Notes under the pieces: generated by a model | What the model was told of the DNA's origin: nothing | Seen by the model: only the letters and a program-made list of their open reading frames with translations | Databases searched by the model: none | Made by a program: the position numbers and the translations under genes | In this document: positions 1-7,306 of the stretch, piece by piece | Layout of the letters: each line of letters starts with the position of its first letter | Numbering within the stretch: the stretch's first letter is position 1 | Source of the DNA: DATMYQ01 sp035560935 | GTDB lineage: Bacteria; Bacillota; Negativicutes; Sporomusales; Sporomusaceae | Reading direction: 5' to 3' | Assembly: GCA_035560935.1 (NCBI GenBank) | Contig: DATMYQ010000304.1 | Coordinates: 1 to 22,532 of the forward strand | DNA length: 22,532 bases

Positions 1-38
1 ATTTTTAATAGGTACAGATGCAACGCTTTGGAAATCAG

Positions 39-86
39 AAGCCAGAAGAAACTGACGCGGAGTGCGTACAGATCCTTCTGGCTTTT
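39..86 (+). terminator. Terminator-like hairpin upstream of the toxin-antitoxin pair
   Basis: AAGCCAGAAG (39-48) pairs perfectly with CTTCTGGCTT (75-84). Inside this stem a second stem forms: CTG-ACGC (52-58) with GCGT-a-CAG (64-71). TTTT follows at 83-86. The shape fits a rho-independent terminator for a gene lying before position 1, although the U run is short. Positions 1-160 show no convincing gene. Confidence 0.55.
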
Positions 87-160
87 AAACTCTCTTTATT
101 CAACTTGACTTTGCTTAGTTGAGGAAGACACCCGCTGAGCAAGTAGTCCTGATTTTTATA

Positions 161-188
161 TTGCAACTGCAGAAGTTTTTGTTATAAT
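161..188 (+). promoter_or_regulatory. Sigma-A type promoter for mazEF
   Basis: A perfect -10 box TATAAT lies at 183-188, with TTGCAA at 161-166 as a -35 box and a 16-nt spacer. The AbrB-type antitoxin gene begins about 40 nt downstream. MazE proteins usually repress their own promoter, but no clear operator is resolved here. Confidence 0.65.
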
Positions 189-229
189 GTAAATACAAGT
201 AATAACCTTTGGGGCTGGAGGCATGTTTT

Positions 230-481
230 ATGAGAGTTGAAATCATCAAAATAGGCAATTCAAAAGGGATAAGGATCCCGGCAGCAGTTTTGAAACAATG
301 CGGATTCGGTTCAAATGTCGAAATGGAAGTAAGATACAACAACATTATTTTAAAACCGGTTCGTCCCCCGCGTGATGGGTGGGCAGAGGCTTTTCAGGCA
401 ATGGTTCAACAGAACGATGATCAGATTTTAGTTTCAGACGAATTGGATACAGACTTACTTGAGGAATGGGACAATGATTAA
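230..481 (+). CDS. mazE: MazE-type antitoxin, AbrB/SpoVT DNA-binding domain
   Basis: This 83-residue protein opens with the typical AbrB/MazE swapped-hairpin signature, with IGNSKGIRIP at about residues 8-17, followed by a VEMEVRYNNIILKP strand region. The C-terminal half is acidic and probably disordered; in this family that part wraps around the toxin. The ATG at 230 is chosen because GGAGG at 217-221 sits 8 nt upstream; a TTG at 209 is possible but has no good ribosome binding site. It overlaps the downstream toxin gene by 8 nt, as expected for a translationally coupled type II module. It should neutralise the toxin and autoregulate the operon. Confidence 0.88.
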   Translation: MRVEIIKIGNSKGIRIPAAVLKQCGFGSNVEMEVRYNNIILKPVRPPRDGWAEAFQAMVQQNDDQILVSDELDTDLLEEWDND

Positions 482-797
482 TCAATATGCTGTTTATTGG
501 GTAGATTTAAACCCTACGAAGGGTGCGGAAATAAATAAAGTTAGGCCGTGTGTCATAATCTCGCCCGTTGAAATGAATGATAACTTAAAAACGGTAATCA
601 TTGCACCGGTTACAAGCGCGGGTCGTGATGGGTATCCAACAAGAACATCCATTAGCGTTGGCAATATTACTGGCTGGATCGTATTACATCAAATCAGAGC
701 CATCGATAAAACCCGGCTTTGCGACTTGGCTGGGCAGCTTTCGGACGACGAAATTTCAGCGTTGAAAAGTATCCTTGTGGAAATGCTTGTTGACTAA
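474..797 (+). CDS. mazF: MazF/PemK-type endoribonuclease toxin
   Basis: The 107-residue product matches the MazF/PemK family in length and motifs. It opens with a YWVDLNPTKGAE segment, then RPCVIISP with the conserved catalytic Arg at residue 24, then the PVTS segment with Thr47/Ser48. An FVxLxQIR-like element (IVLHQIRAID) and a C-terminal helix follow. Family members cut single-stranded mRNA at short specific sequences and are inhibited by the partner MazE. The ATG at 474 overlaps the end of mazE and is preceded by GAGG at 461-464. All family motifs are intact, so it is probably an active toxin; its cleavage sequence cannot be predicted from here. Confidence 0.9.
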   Translation: MINQYAVYWVDLNPTKGAEINKVRPCVIISPVEMNDNLKTVIIAPVTSAGRDGYPTRTSISVGNITGWIVLHQIRAIDKTRLCDLAGQLSDDEISALKSILVEMLVD

Positions 798-855
798 TAT
801 AATCTTTAAATCATGTTGTATTTTGCCAGGATTATCCCTGGAACAATAGCACGGA

Positions 856-1578
856 TTATTCAATACGCTTTGCCAGATTTGTCCAGGTTTCTTTGGTCAG
901 AAAACTTTCCTCTACCATGGATTCCAGTTCCAGGAAGCGGGCGAAGGGCAGGCTGAAGGAAAGCAGGTCCTTGTCGATAACCTTCCGGGCGCTGGGATCG
1001 GTAAGGCCGATTAAGGCTTTTGGCTGAGGTGCCTGGGCCTGAGCCAGGGTTTCCAGGATGGTGCTGTGGCAGCCGGCCCCGAAAAAGACAGTGACATTGT
1101 CTTTGGTGGGACGGTCGTAGTTGGCCAGTGTGACTAGGCCGGACAGTTGGTCGGCGTTGACCAGAAAGACGATGGCCAACGGGGTTTCGTCACTGCCGAC
1201 TGTTTCCAGCGGCTTAAAGACAATATAGGGGGCAGGCAGGTCAATGTGCGGCAGGCTGTTGATAAATTCCCGGGCGTATTCGGGGGTACGTTTGTAAAAT
1301 TCACCTTCGCGTCCGCCGGCACCGCCGGTGGAGAGAAAATATTCGATAAAGCCCAATTCGTAACGGTGAAACGCCAGACCGGTGGCGCCGCCCAAACAAC
1401 CGGCGGTATCCTGGTCAAACGCGGCGGTGCGGCCTTTGGCGGCGGCGCTCAGCATGGAGATGACGCAGCCCCATTTGTCTTTTTGGAACCGGAGCGCTTT
1501 TTCCGGTAACTGATCGGATGCCAGGATGGCAACGGGAGAGTTTTTCAGTTTGATGGCGGTGGCGATTTTGCTGTTCAT
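856..1578 (-). CDS. DUF169 family protein
   Basis: A 240-residue protein recognised as DUF169 by its opening 'KLKNSPVAI' element, the 'KWGCVISMLSAAAKGR' segment with a conserved Cys, and a 'CLGGATGLAF' glycine-rich Cys motif. DUF169 proteins are common in anaerobes and archaea, often beside redox or cofactor genes, but have no established biochemical role. There is no signal peptide or membrane segment, so it is probably cytoplasmic. The start is supported by GGAGG on the minus strand at 1594-1590, 11 nt upstream. It is transcribed divergently from the P1 peptidase gene and converges on mazF. Confidence 0.8.
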   Translation of the reverse strand: MNSKIATAIKLKNSPVAILASDQLPEKALRFQKDKWGCVISMLSAAAKGRTAAFDQDTAGCLGGATGLAFHRYELGFIEYFLSTGGAGGREGEFYKRTPEYAREFINSLPHIDLPAPYIVFKPLETVGSDETPLAIVFLVNADQLSGLVTLANYDRPTKDNVTVFFGAGCHSTILETLAQAQAPQPKALIGLTDPSARKVIDKDLLSFSLPFARFLELESMVEESFLTKETWTNLAKRIE

Positions 1579-1658
1579 AATATGTTATTCCTCCAATATA
1601 TCTGAACGTTTTTTTGCCAGTGTCAGTGCGACAGGGGAAGTTACCGTTTTCCGGGGGA

Positions 1659-1687
1659 TTGACGCGAGGGTCACGGTTTGAGAGAAT
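1659..1687 (+). promoter_or_regulatory. Candidate promoter for the P1 peptidase gene
   Basis: TTGACG at 1659-1664 is a good -35 box. A 17-nt spacer leads to GAGAAT at 1682-1687, a weaker -10 match. It lies about 43 nt before the ATG in the divergent intergenic region. The imperfect -10 keeps confidence low. Confidence 0.4.
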
Positions 1688-1729
1688 TAAAGCAACGAAC
1701 GGCGGCTGGCGATAAGGGGGGACGATTCG

Positions 1730-2701
1730 ATGGAGGTAGCCCGGTTATCGGATATTCAGGGAATTAAAATCGGTAACTCGCAGGATATGGACGCGGCCAC
1801 CGGCTGTACGGTGATTCTCTGCGAACAGGGCGCGGTGGCCGGAGTGGATGTACGGGGCGGAGCGCCGGGCACCCGGGAAACGGATTTGCTGCGGCCGGAA
1901 AACTACGTGGAAAAGATCCACGGGCTCCTGTTGGCCGGTGGCAGCGCCTTTGGGCTGGACGCCGCCGCCGGGGTCATGGCCTATCTGGAAGAGAGAAATA
2001 TCGGTTTTGATGTCGGTGTGGCCAGGGTGCCCATTGTGGCCGGTGCGGTGCTGTTTGATCTGGTTTGCGGCAATCCCCGGATACGACCGGATAAGGCCAT
2101 GGGCTACGAGGCCTGTTTGCAAGCGCAAAGCGGGATCTGGACCGAAGGCTCCGCCGGCGCCGGTACCGGGGCGACGGTGGGCAAGGGACACGGTATGGAG
2201 CGGGCGATGAAAGGCGGTCTGGGCTCCTGCTGTTTTCGGGTCGGCGATGTACTAGTCGGCGCGCTGGTGGCGGTCAATTGTCTGGGTGACGTTATTGATC
2301 CGGTCAACGGACAGGTGGTGGCTGGCGCCTGCCGGCGAGACACCGGAGAATTACTGGATAGTGAGGCCGGGTTGATGGCCGCGTTGCAGGGCGGTGGAGA
2401 TCCGTTCCGGGGTAATACTTCGATTGGTGCGGTGATGACCAATGTGGCGCTGACCAAGGCTCAGGCTGGCAAAATTGCCTCGATGGCCCATAACGGCTAT
2501 GCCCGTACCATGCGGCCGGCGCATACTCTGTATGATGGCGATACGATATTCACTCTGTCGGTCGGTGATCTGGTGGCCGATGTGAACGCGGTGGGTATGC
2601 TGGCCGCCCGGGCGGTGGAAGGTGCTGTGCTCAGTGCGGTACGGCAGGCGTCGGCGCTGGCCGGTTTTCCGGCCTGGCGTGATGGTCGAAAAAGGGAATG
2701 A
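1730..2701 (+). CDS. P1 family (DmpA/NylC-like, MEROPS S58) self-processing peptidase
   Basis: This 323-residue protein belongs to the P1/DmpA family of N-terminal-nucleophile hydrolases, which includes the aminopeptidase DmpA, beta-peptidyl aminopeptidase BapA and the nylon-oligomer hydrolase NylC. The opening GIKIGNSQD/ATGCTVILC and VRGGAPGTRETDLL segments are typical. So are HGLLLAGGSAFGLDAA and the GSAGAGTGATVGK loop. The expected autocleavage site is Asn229-Thr230 inside GNTSIGAV, which would release a small subunit with Thr230 as nucleophile. The ATG at 1730 follows a G-rich ribosome binding site (AAGGGGGG, about 1714-1721). No signal peptide is present. Its substrate is unknown; it stands alone and ends in a hairpin. 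Confidence 0.87.
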   Translation: MEVARLSDIQGIKIGNSQDMDAATGCTVILCEQGAVAGVDVRGGAPGTRETDLLRPENYVEKIHGLLLAGGSAFGLDAAAGVMAYLEERNIGFDVGVARVPIVAGAVLFDLVCGNPRIRPDKAMGYEACLQAQSGIWTEGSAGAGTGATVGKGHGMERAMKGGLGSCCFRVGDVLVGALVAVNCLGDVIDPVNGQVVAGACRRDTGELLDSEAGLMAALQGGGDPFRGNTSIGAVMTNVALTKAQAGKIASMAHNGYARTMRPAHTLYDGDTIFTLSVGDLVADVNAVGMLAARAVEGAVLSAVRQASALAGFPAWRDGRKRE

Positions 2702-2744
2702 TCAGTGACGGGAAATGATTTTGCGGCAGATTGCCCGCTATGAA

Positions 2745-2777
2745 GAATCTCCGGAGGTTTGGGAACTCCGGAGATTC
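2745..2777. terminator. Shared hairpin between convergent genes
   Basis: GAATCTCCGGAG (2745-2756) is perfectly complementary to CTCCGGAGATTC (2766-2777), with a 9-nt loop and ATTGTTTT following on the plus strand. It lies between the ends of the P1 peptidase and FmdE-like genes and could terminate both. The T run is modest on the plus side and weaker on the minus side. Confidence 0.7.
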
Positions 2778-2817
2778 ATTGTTTTGGCAACGCGGAACAA
2801 AAATACAGAAAGTGGGA

Positions 2818-3504
2818 TTACCAGCCCCGGTGATATTCTGTCGTGCAGGCCAGGCAGGCTATTTTGCCGTTCCGCAGGCGGGCCCGGGCTTCCATCACTT
2901 TTTCACCGCAGTAGGCGCAGATGACGGAGGGAAAAATCTGTGCTTTTTCCGGCAGATTACGGGCGAAATCCGGCAAGGACTCGATTTTGAACAACTTTTC
3001 CTCCGGGGCGCTGAGCAGACGGGCAATGCGCGCCTGTTGAATCTGATGCCATTCTTGCTCTTCTGCCGGAGTGGCCTGTCCCTGCCAGACAGCGGTTTTT
3101 AACTGTTCCTGTTCCGGCCGCAGCGGATCGCTTTCACCGGTGACAGCGATCCGCACGGCCTGGTTGGTGCGGCGGCAGGCCAGCGTGTAGGCCTGTTTTC
3201 CGTAGTCGCGGAAAATCAGATTGCCTTTGCCGATGGTGCAGCCGGCTAAAGCCTGCACGGCGTCGATACCGCAGCCGTCGGATTCCACGATGGCTACCAG
3301 TTCTTCATCTTCCGCTCTGGTTACGCCCAAATGTTGCAGGGCGGTGCGGGCAGCCCGGTAGCCGATGGCCAGCCCGGGACAAAAATGGCCATGGAAGGCG
3401 ATGGCTTTTTGCAGATCGGCAGGATATTCATGAGGGGAGAGTTTTTCGAAGCGGTGGTTGGCGGCGATATCCGGGGAGGAATCGCCAGGAGCGTTTTCAA
3501 CCAT
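2818..3504 (-). CDS. FmdE family protein with C-terminal zinc-ribbon
   Basis: The 228-residue product belongs to the family of FmdE, a protein encoded with molybdenum formylmethanofuran dehydrogenase in methanogens but widespread in anaerobic bacteria. HGHFCPG (38-44) carries the conserved His/Cys metal-site motif. DGCGIDAVQALAGCTIGKGNL (about 76-96) carries the second conserved Cys pair. The C-terminus has CAYC (196-199) and CLAC (217-220), a four-Cys zinc ribbon like that fused to many bacterial FmdE proteins. The start follows a strong AAAGGAGG on the minus strand (3518-3511). A role in molybdenum or tungsten enzyme maturation is often suggested for the family but is not shown by this context, which has no formate or FMF dehydrogenase. 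Confidence 0.83.
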   Translation of the reverse strand: MVENAPGDSSPDIAANHRFEKLSPHEYPADLQKAIAFHGHFCPGLAIGYRAARTALQHLGVTRAEDEELVAIVESDGCGIDAVQALAGCTIGKGNLIFRDYGKQAYTLACRRTNQAVRIAVTGESDPLRPEQEQLKTAVWQGQATPAEEQEWHQIQQARIARLLSAPEEKLFKIESLPDFARNLPEKAQIFPSVICAYCGEKVMEARARLRNGKIACLACTTEYHRGW

Positions 3505-3613
3505 GGGAGAACCTCCTTTGCGTTCATCATACAGGGTTTCTTTATGTTATTCATTTCGGCAAACCCGGGATAAATCCTGCCGTCTGACCGGGCGGATGGC
3601 CCCGGTTGTGGAC

Positions 3614-3621
3614 TGTATACA
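3614..3621. promoter_or_regulatory. TGTATACA palindrome, candidate GntR-type operator
   Basis: A perfect 8-bp palindrome lies in the roughly 260-nt gap between the FmdE-like gene and the divergent FCD/GntR regulator gene, about 140 nt before the latter's ATG. GntR regulators of the FCD class often bind short palindromes with GT...AC half-sites, so this is a candidate self-operator. One copy only was noticed. The rest of the gap (3505-3763) shows no gene and no promoter that I could defend; TATGAT at 3683-3688 lacks a good -35 partner. Confidence 0.25.
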
Positions 3622-3763
3622 TTCTTAATAGGCTAAATGAACATAAAGACCAAAAACGCTGAATTATCAGTGCAATTTGGGCTATGATAAAATCAGCAGG
3701 AAAATACAAACAATTTCCCGGCATACCGGCAGAAATGGGTAAGGGGTGGTGAGGAGTACGACG

Positions 3764-4489
3764 ATGGGCAAGGGTTTGGAAACATTGAATGTGCTGGAGT
3801 CGAGAACGTTGGCGGATATGCTGTATGACGCGGTTCGCGCCGCCATCTTATCCGGGGAATTGCTGCCGGGCAGCCGGCTACGGGAAACAGAGCTGGCGGA
3901 ACGGATGCATGTGAGCCGCACTCCGGTCAGGGAAGCGTTGTGCCGATTGGAAAGTGAGGGGATGATTGAATACATTCCCCGCCGGGGGATGGTGATCCGG
4001 GGGTTCAGCGATCAGGAGGTAAGGGAACTATTTGCCTTGCGCCTTGCGCTGGAACCAGTGGTAGTGGAACAGGGGACGGACCGGATTGGACCGGACGAAT
4101 TGCAACAATTGCAAGACCTGCTGGGATTGCTGCACGATATGGTCCATGCGGGCCGCGAGGCTGAATTTTACCGTTATTTCCGGCAGTTTGGCGAGGTATT
4201 GATGCGGGTGGCGGATATGCCGCTGCTGACCAGCATGGTCAATACCTGCCGGGAGCGGTTGCTGCGCTGTGGCCGGGCGGGCCGGGATCTGGTCACCGGG
4301 GAAGCTCAGCTGGAGTTGCTGCGCCAGGGACGGCGCTGCGTGGCCATATTCCGTGCCGTGCAAAGCCGGGATGCGGTGTTGGCCGGTCAGTGGCAAAAAA
4401 CCTTTTTGGAAGCGGAGCGGGATTCGTACCTGCAGGGAATGAACGGTGATCAGGAAGCTTTACAAGCGGTGGCGGCTACATTAGAATAA
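3764..4489 (+). CDS. GntR-family (FCD-type) transcriptional regulator of the citrate lyase locus
   Basis: This 241-residue regulator has an N-terminal winged helix (about residues 14-78) with the GntR signature 'GELLPGSRLRETELAERMHVSRTPVREAL' in parts, then an all-helical FCD-type ligand domain (about 85-230). The ATG at 3764 is preferred because AGGAG at 3752-3756 lies 7 nt before it; a GTG at 3746 is the alternative. The gene ends 50 nt before citD on the same strand with no clear promoter between, so it may be cotranscribed with citDEF and control it. The positions that normally hold the FCD metal ligands (D..FH, EH near the C-terminal AI..GD motif, and HL) read F..FG, GR and FL here. The effector is therefore probably not bound through a metal. 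Confidence 0.85.
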   Translation: MGKGLETLNVLESRTLADMLYDAVRAAILSGELLPGSRLRETELAERMHVSRTPVREALCRLESEGMIEYIPRRGMVIRGFSDQEVRELFALRLALEPVVVEQGTDRIGPDELQQLQDLLGLLHDMVHAGREAEFYRYFRQFGEVLMRVADMPLLTSMVNTCRERLLRCGRAGRDLVTGEAQLELLRQGRRCVAIFRAVQSRDAVLAGQWQKTFLEAERDSYLQGMNGDQEALQAVAATLE

Positions 4490-4539
4490 CGGTAGAATAG
4501 GCGAACAGAACGCGAAAAAATTTTAGGAGGTACGGTGTA

Positions 4540-4812
4540 ATGCTAGTTCTTAAAAAACCAGGACAGGCCGGAACGGTGGAATCCAATGACATTTTAATCG
4601 CAGTGGCGCCGGGAGAGGCCGGGACCGGAGTGACCATCAATCTGACCAGTCCGGTGGAAAAACAGTTCGGAGCGCAGATCCGGACGGTGATTGGCGAAAC
4701 ACTGGCTGCCTGTGGCGTTGCCGATGCCGTGGTAACGGCCAATGACCGGGGGGCGCTGGACTGTACTGTCCGGGCCCGGGTGGAAACTGCCGTGGCCCGT
4801 GGGGCGGAGTAA
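4540..4812 (+). CDS. citD: Citrate lyase acyl carrier protein (gamma subunit)
   Basis: The 90-residue protein is the acyl carrier subunit of citrate lyase. The AGTVESNDI motif (10-18) contains Ser15, the expected attachment site of the 2'-(5''-triphosphoribosyl)-3'-dephospho-CoA prosthetic group. The later TSPVEKQFG segment is typical of the family. AGGAGG at 4525-4530 precedes the ATG by 9 nt. It opens the citDEF cluster; its stop codon is immediately followed by the citE ribosome binding site. Modification normally needs CitX and CitG, and acetylation needs CitC; none of these genes is in the window. A paralogous citramalate lyase subunit cannot be ruled out from sequence alone. Confidence 0.93.
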   Translation: MLVLKKPGQAGTVESNDILIAVAPGEAGTGVTINLTSPVEKQFGAQIRTVIGETLAACGVADAVVTANDRGALDCTVRARVETAVARGAE

Positions 4813-4823
4813 GGAGGATGAAT

Positions 4824-5696
4824 ATGAAAAAATTACGCAGAACGATGATGTTTGTGCCGGGAAATAATCCGGGAATGATTCAGAATGCAGGAATTTACGG
4901 GGCGGATGCCATTATTTTTTGCCTGGAAGACGCCGTATCCATCACCGAGAAGGACGCGGCCCGGCGGCTGGTATTTAACGCGCTGAAAACAGTATCCTAC
5001 CCCTGTGAAACGGCGGTACGGATCAACCATATCAGCACGCCGTTTGGCTATGATGACCTGGACGCCATACTGCCGGCGAAACCGGGCATCATCCGCTTAC
5101 CGAAAGCGGAAACCGCGGAGGAAATGCTGGAGATTGCCTCCATTATTGAAAAAGCGGAAATCCAATACGGCTTTCCTGTTGGCTCCATTAAAATGATGGC
5201 GGCGATTGAAACGGCCAAAGGCCTGTTTAACGCTGCGGCCATTGCGGCTTCCCATCCGCGGATGACGGCGATTGCCATTGGCGGTGAAGATTTTGTCGCC
5301 GATCTGAAAACCACCCGCAGTCTGGACGGTAAGGAACTGTTCGTGCCCCGCAGCCAGATCGTGCTGGCGGCCCGGGCTGCCGGTATCGATGCGGTTGATT
5401 CGGTGTTTGCCGACGTGAATGATGATGAAGGCTTTATGGCGGAAACCACGATGATCAAACAACTGGGTTTTGACGGCAAGTCAGTGGTTAATCCGCGCCA
5501 GATCCGAATGGTCCATAAAATTTTCGCCCCCACTGCCAAAGAGGTGGACTACGCGAAACGGGTACTGGCGGCTTACGAGGAGGCGCTGGCCCGCAAGTCC
5601 GGAGTGATTGCGCTGAACGGCAAGATGATTGACGGACCGATTGTGGCCCGGGCAGAACGAGTATTAGCCTATAATGCCGCCGTCGGCGGCCATTGA
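4824..5696 (+). CDS. citE: Citrate lyase beta subunit (citryl-ACP lyase)
   Basis: CitE cleaves citryl-ACP to oxaloacetate and acetyl-ACP. The 290-residue product has the usual length and the HpcH/HpaI-type TIM barrel signatures: RRTMMFVPGNNP near the N-terminus, 'IIRLPKAET', 'MAAIETAKG', 'AIAIGGEDF', 'GFDGKSVVNPRQI' and the C-terminal 'LNGKMIDGPIV'. The ATG at 4824 is preferred over one at 4818, because AAGGAGG (4811-4817) directly abuts 4818 but sits a normal 6 nt from 4824. One oddity: the motif that reads FDLEDAV or FDLEDSV in familiar CitE proteins reads FCLEDAV here, with Cys33 in place of Asp. The gene is 11 nt from citD and 14 nt from citF. Confidence 0.93.
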   Translation: MKKLRRTMMFVPGNNPGMIQNAGIYGADAIIFCLEDAVSITEKDAARRLVFNALKTVSYPCETAVRINHISTPFGYDDLDAILPAKPGIIRLPKAETAEEMLEIASIIEKAEIQYGFPVGSIKMMAAIETAKGLFNAAAIAASHPRMTAIAIGGEDFVADLKTTRSLDGKELFVPRSQIVLAARAAGIDAVDSVFADVNDDEGFMAETTMIKQLGFDGKSVVNPRQIRMVHKIFAPTAKEVDYAKRVLAAYEEALARKSGVIALNGKMIDGPIVARAERVLAYNAAVGGH

Positions 5697-5710
5697 GGAG
5701 GAAGACGAAA

Positions 5711-7249
5711 ATGAAAAATGCCATTGGCCGGGAAATCCCGGATTCCATACTGGAACGTTATAACTATAAACCGTACGCCGGTCCTTTCGCCACGGTACCG
5801 ACAGGCCGGCTGGCCGGTGCGAAAATTGCCGTCAGCAAGCCCCGTTCGGAAAAAATTCTGAAATCCATCGACCAGGCGATTGACGCCAGTGGTTTGCAGG
5901 ACGGCATGACTATTTCTTTTCACCATCATTTCCGTAATGGCGACTATGTGCTCAATATGGTGGTGGCGGCGATTGCCCGTAAAGGAATTAAGGGTTTGAC
6001 GCTGGCGCCCAGCTCCCTGAACGACATCAATGAAGCCATTATCCCCCATATCGAAGCTGGTGTGATTACTCAGATTGAAACCAGCGGCGCGCGGGGAAAA
6101 CTGGGTCGCCTGATGACGGCCGGCAAACTGGCCAAACCGCTGGTGATCCGTTCTCACGGCGGTCGGGCCCGGGCAATTGAAGCCGGTGAACTAAAAATTG
6201 ACGTGGCGTTTATCGGCGCGCCGGCCTGTGATACGAAAGGCAATATCAATGGTGTGGACGGTCCCTCCGCCTGCGGATCCATGGGCTATGCCATGGTGGA
6301 CGCCGCTTATGCGGACAAAGTGGTGGCTATTACAGATAATTTAAAAGAACAGCCGCTGTTTCCCATCAGCATTCCCCAGACGCAGGTCGATTTCATCGTG
6401 GTGGTGGACAGTATCGGCGATCCTAAAGGTATTGCCTCCGGTGCGCTGCGCATCAGCCGCGATCCCCGGGAACTGGTGATTGCCGAGTATGCCGCATCAG
6501 CTATTATCGCCTCGGAATACTTCAAGGAAGGCTATTCACTGCAGCTGGGCAGCGGCGGCGCGTCGCTGGCGGTGGCCCGGTTTGTCCGGGAACATATGCT
6601 GGAACGGGGCATCACCGGCAGCTTTGGTATCGGCGGCCTGACGGCGCCGTTTGCAGAAATGCTGGAAGAAGGCTTATTCCGGACGATGTATGACACCCAG
6701 GATTTTGATATTCCGTCGATTGATTCACTGCGGCGCAACCCCAACCATTTGGAAATTTCCGCGTCGTATTATGCCAACCCCCATAGCCGGGGACCCATTG
6801 TCAACAGCCTGGATGTGGTCATTCTGAGCGCCACGGAAGTCGATGTTGACTTCAATGTCAACGTGATTACCGATTCCAACGGCGTCATTATGGGCGCTTC
6901 CGGCGGCCATTGCGACACGGCGGCCGGAGCGGCCATGTCGATTGTCGTGGCACCGCTGATCCGCGGCAGGTTGCCGATGGTGCTGGATCAGGTACAGACA
7001 GTGGTTACACCGGGTGAAACGGTGGACGTCATTGTTACGGAACGGGGCCTGGCGGTGAACCCGCGGCGCAGTGATCTGAAAGCAGCACTCAGTGCGGCCG
7101 GTCTGCCGGTCATGAACATTGAGGATTTGCAGCGGCTGGCCCATCAACTGACCGGTGTGCCGGCGGCGGTGGAACTGACGGATGAAGTGGTAGGACTGGT
7201 GGAATACCGAGACGGCACGCTGATTGACGTGATCCGCAAACCAAAATAA
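5711..7249 (+). CDS. citF: Citrate lyase alpha subunit (citrate:acetyl-ACP transferase)
   Basis: CitF exchanges acetyl for citryl on the CitD carrier, the first half-reaction of citrate lyase. The 512-residue length matches known CitF subunits. Recognisable segments include GREIPDSILERYNYKPYAG at the start, 'ISFHHHFRNGDYVLN', 'SHGGRARAIEAGELKIDVAFIGAPACD', 'GSGGASLAV' and 'GASGGHCDTAAGAAM'. The ATG at 5711 has AGGAGGA at 5696-5702, overlapping the citE stop codon. Together CitD, CitE and CitF make the complete catalytic complex for anaerobic citrate use. A 57-nt gap leads to the sensor kinase gene on the same strand. Confidence 0.95.
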   Translation: MKNAIGREIPDSILERYNYKPYAGPFATVPTGRLAGAKIAVSKPRSEKILKSIDQAIDASGLQDGMTISFHHHFRNGDYVLNMVVAAIARKGIKGLTLAPSSLNDINEAIIPHIEAGVITQIETSGARGKLGRLMTAGKLAKPLVIRSHGGRARAIEAGELKIDVAFIGAPACDTKGNINGVDGPSACGSMGYAMVDAAYADKVVAITDNLKEQPLFPISIPQTQVDFIVVVDSIGDPKGIASGALRISRDPRELVIAEYAASAIIASEYFKEGYSLQLGSGGASLAVARFVREHMLERGITGSFGIGGLTAPFAEMLEEGLFRTMYDTQDFDIPSIDSLRRNPNHLEISASYYANPHSRGPIVNSLDVVILSATEVDVDFNVNVITDSNGVIMGASGGHCDTAAGAAMSIVVAPLIRGRLPMVLDQVQTVVTPGETVDVIVTERGLAVNPRRSDLKAALSAAGLPVMNIEDLQRLAHQLTGVPAAVELTDEVVGLVEYRDGTLIDVIRKPK

Positions 7250-7306
7250 GGACGAACGGCGGAAATTTGTTCCCGAAATGTGTTAACGTGTTGGTGAGGT
7301 GTTTTC

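Noticed and set aside
1..800. Toxin-antitoxin pair as part of a mobile island
   Set aside because: No integrase, transposase, attachment repeat or tRNA end is seen near it; mazEF alone does not show mobility.
825..840. CCAGG/CCTGG mini-hairpin between mazF and the DUF169 gene
   Set aside because: Only five base pairs and no T run on either strand, so it is not supported as a terminator.
1147..1509. Long plus-strand open frame of 120 codons inside the DUF169 gene
   Set aside because: It is antisense to a recognisable DUF169 protein, has no ribosome binding site, and its low-complexity Gly-rich translation is typical of a GC-rich shadow frame.
3660..3688. Sigma-A promoter with TATGAT at 3683-3688 for the FCD regulator
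   Set aside because: The hexamer 17 nt upstream (TGAATT-like) is a poor -35 match, so the call cannot be defended.
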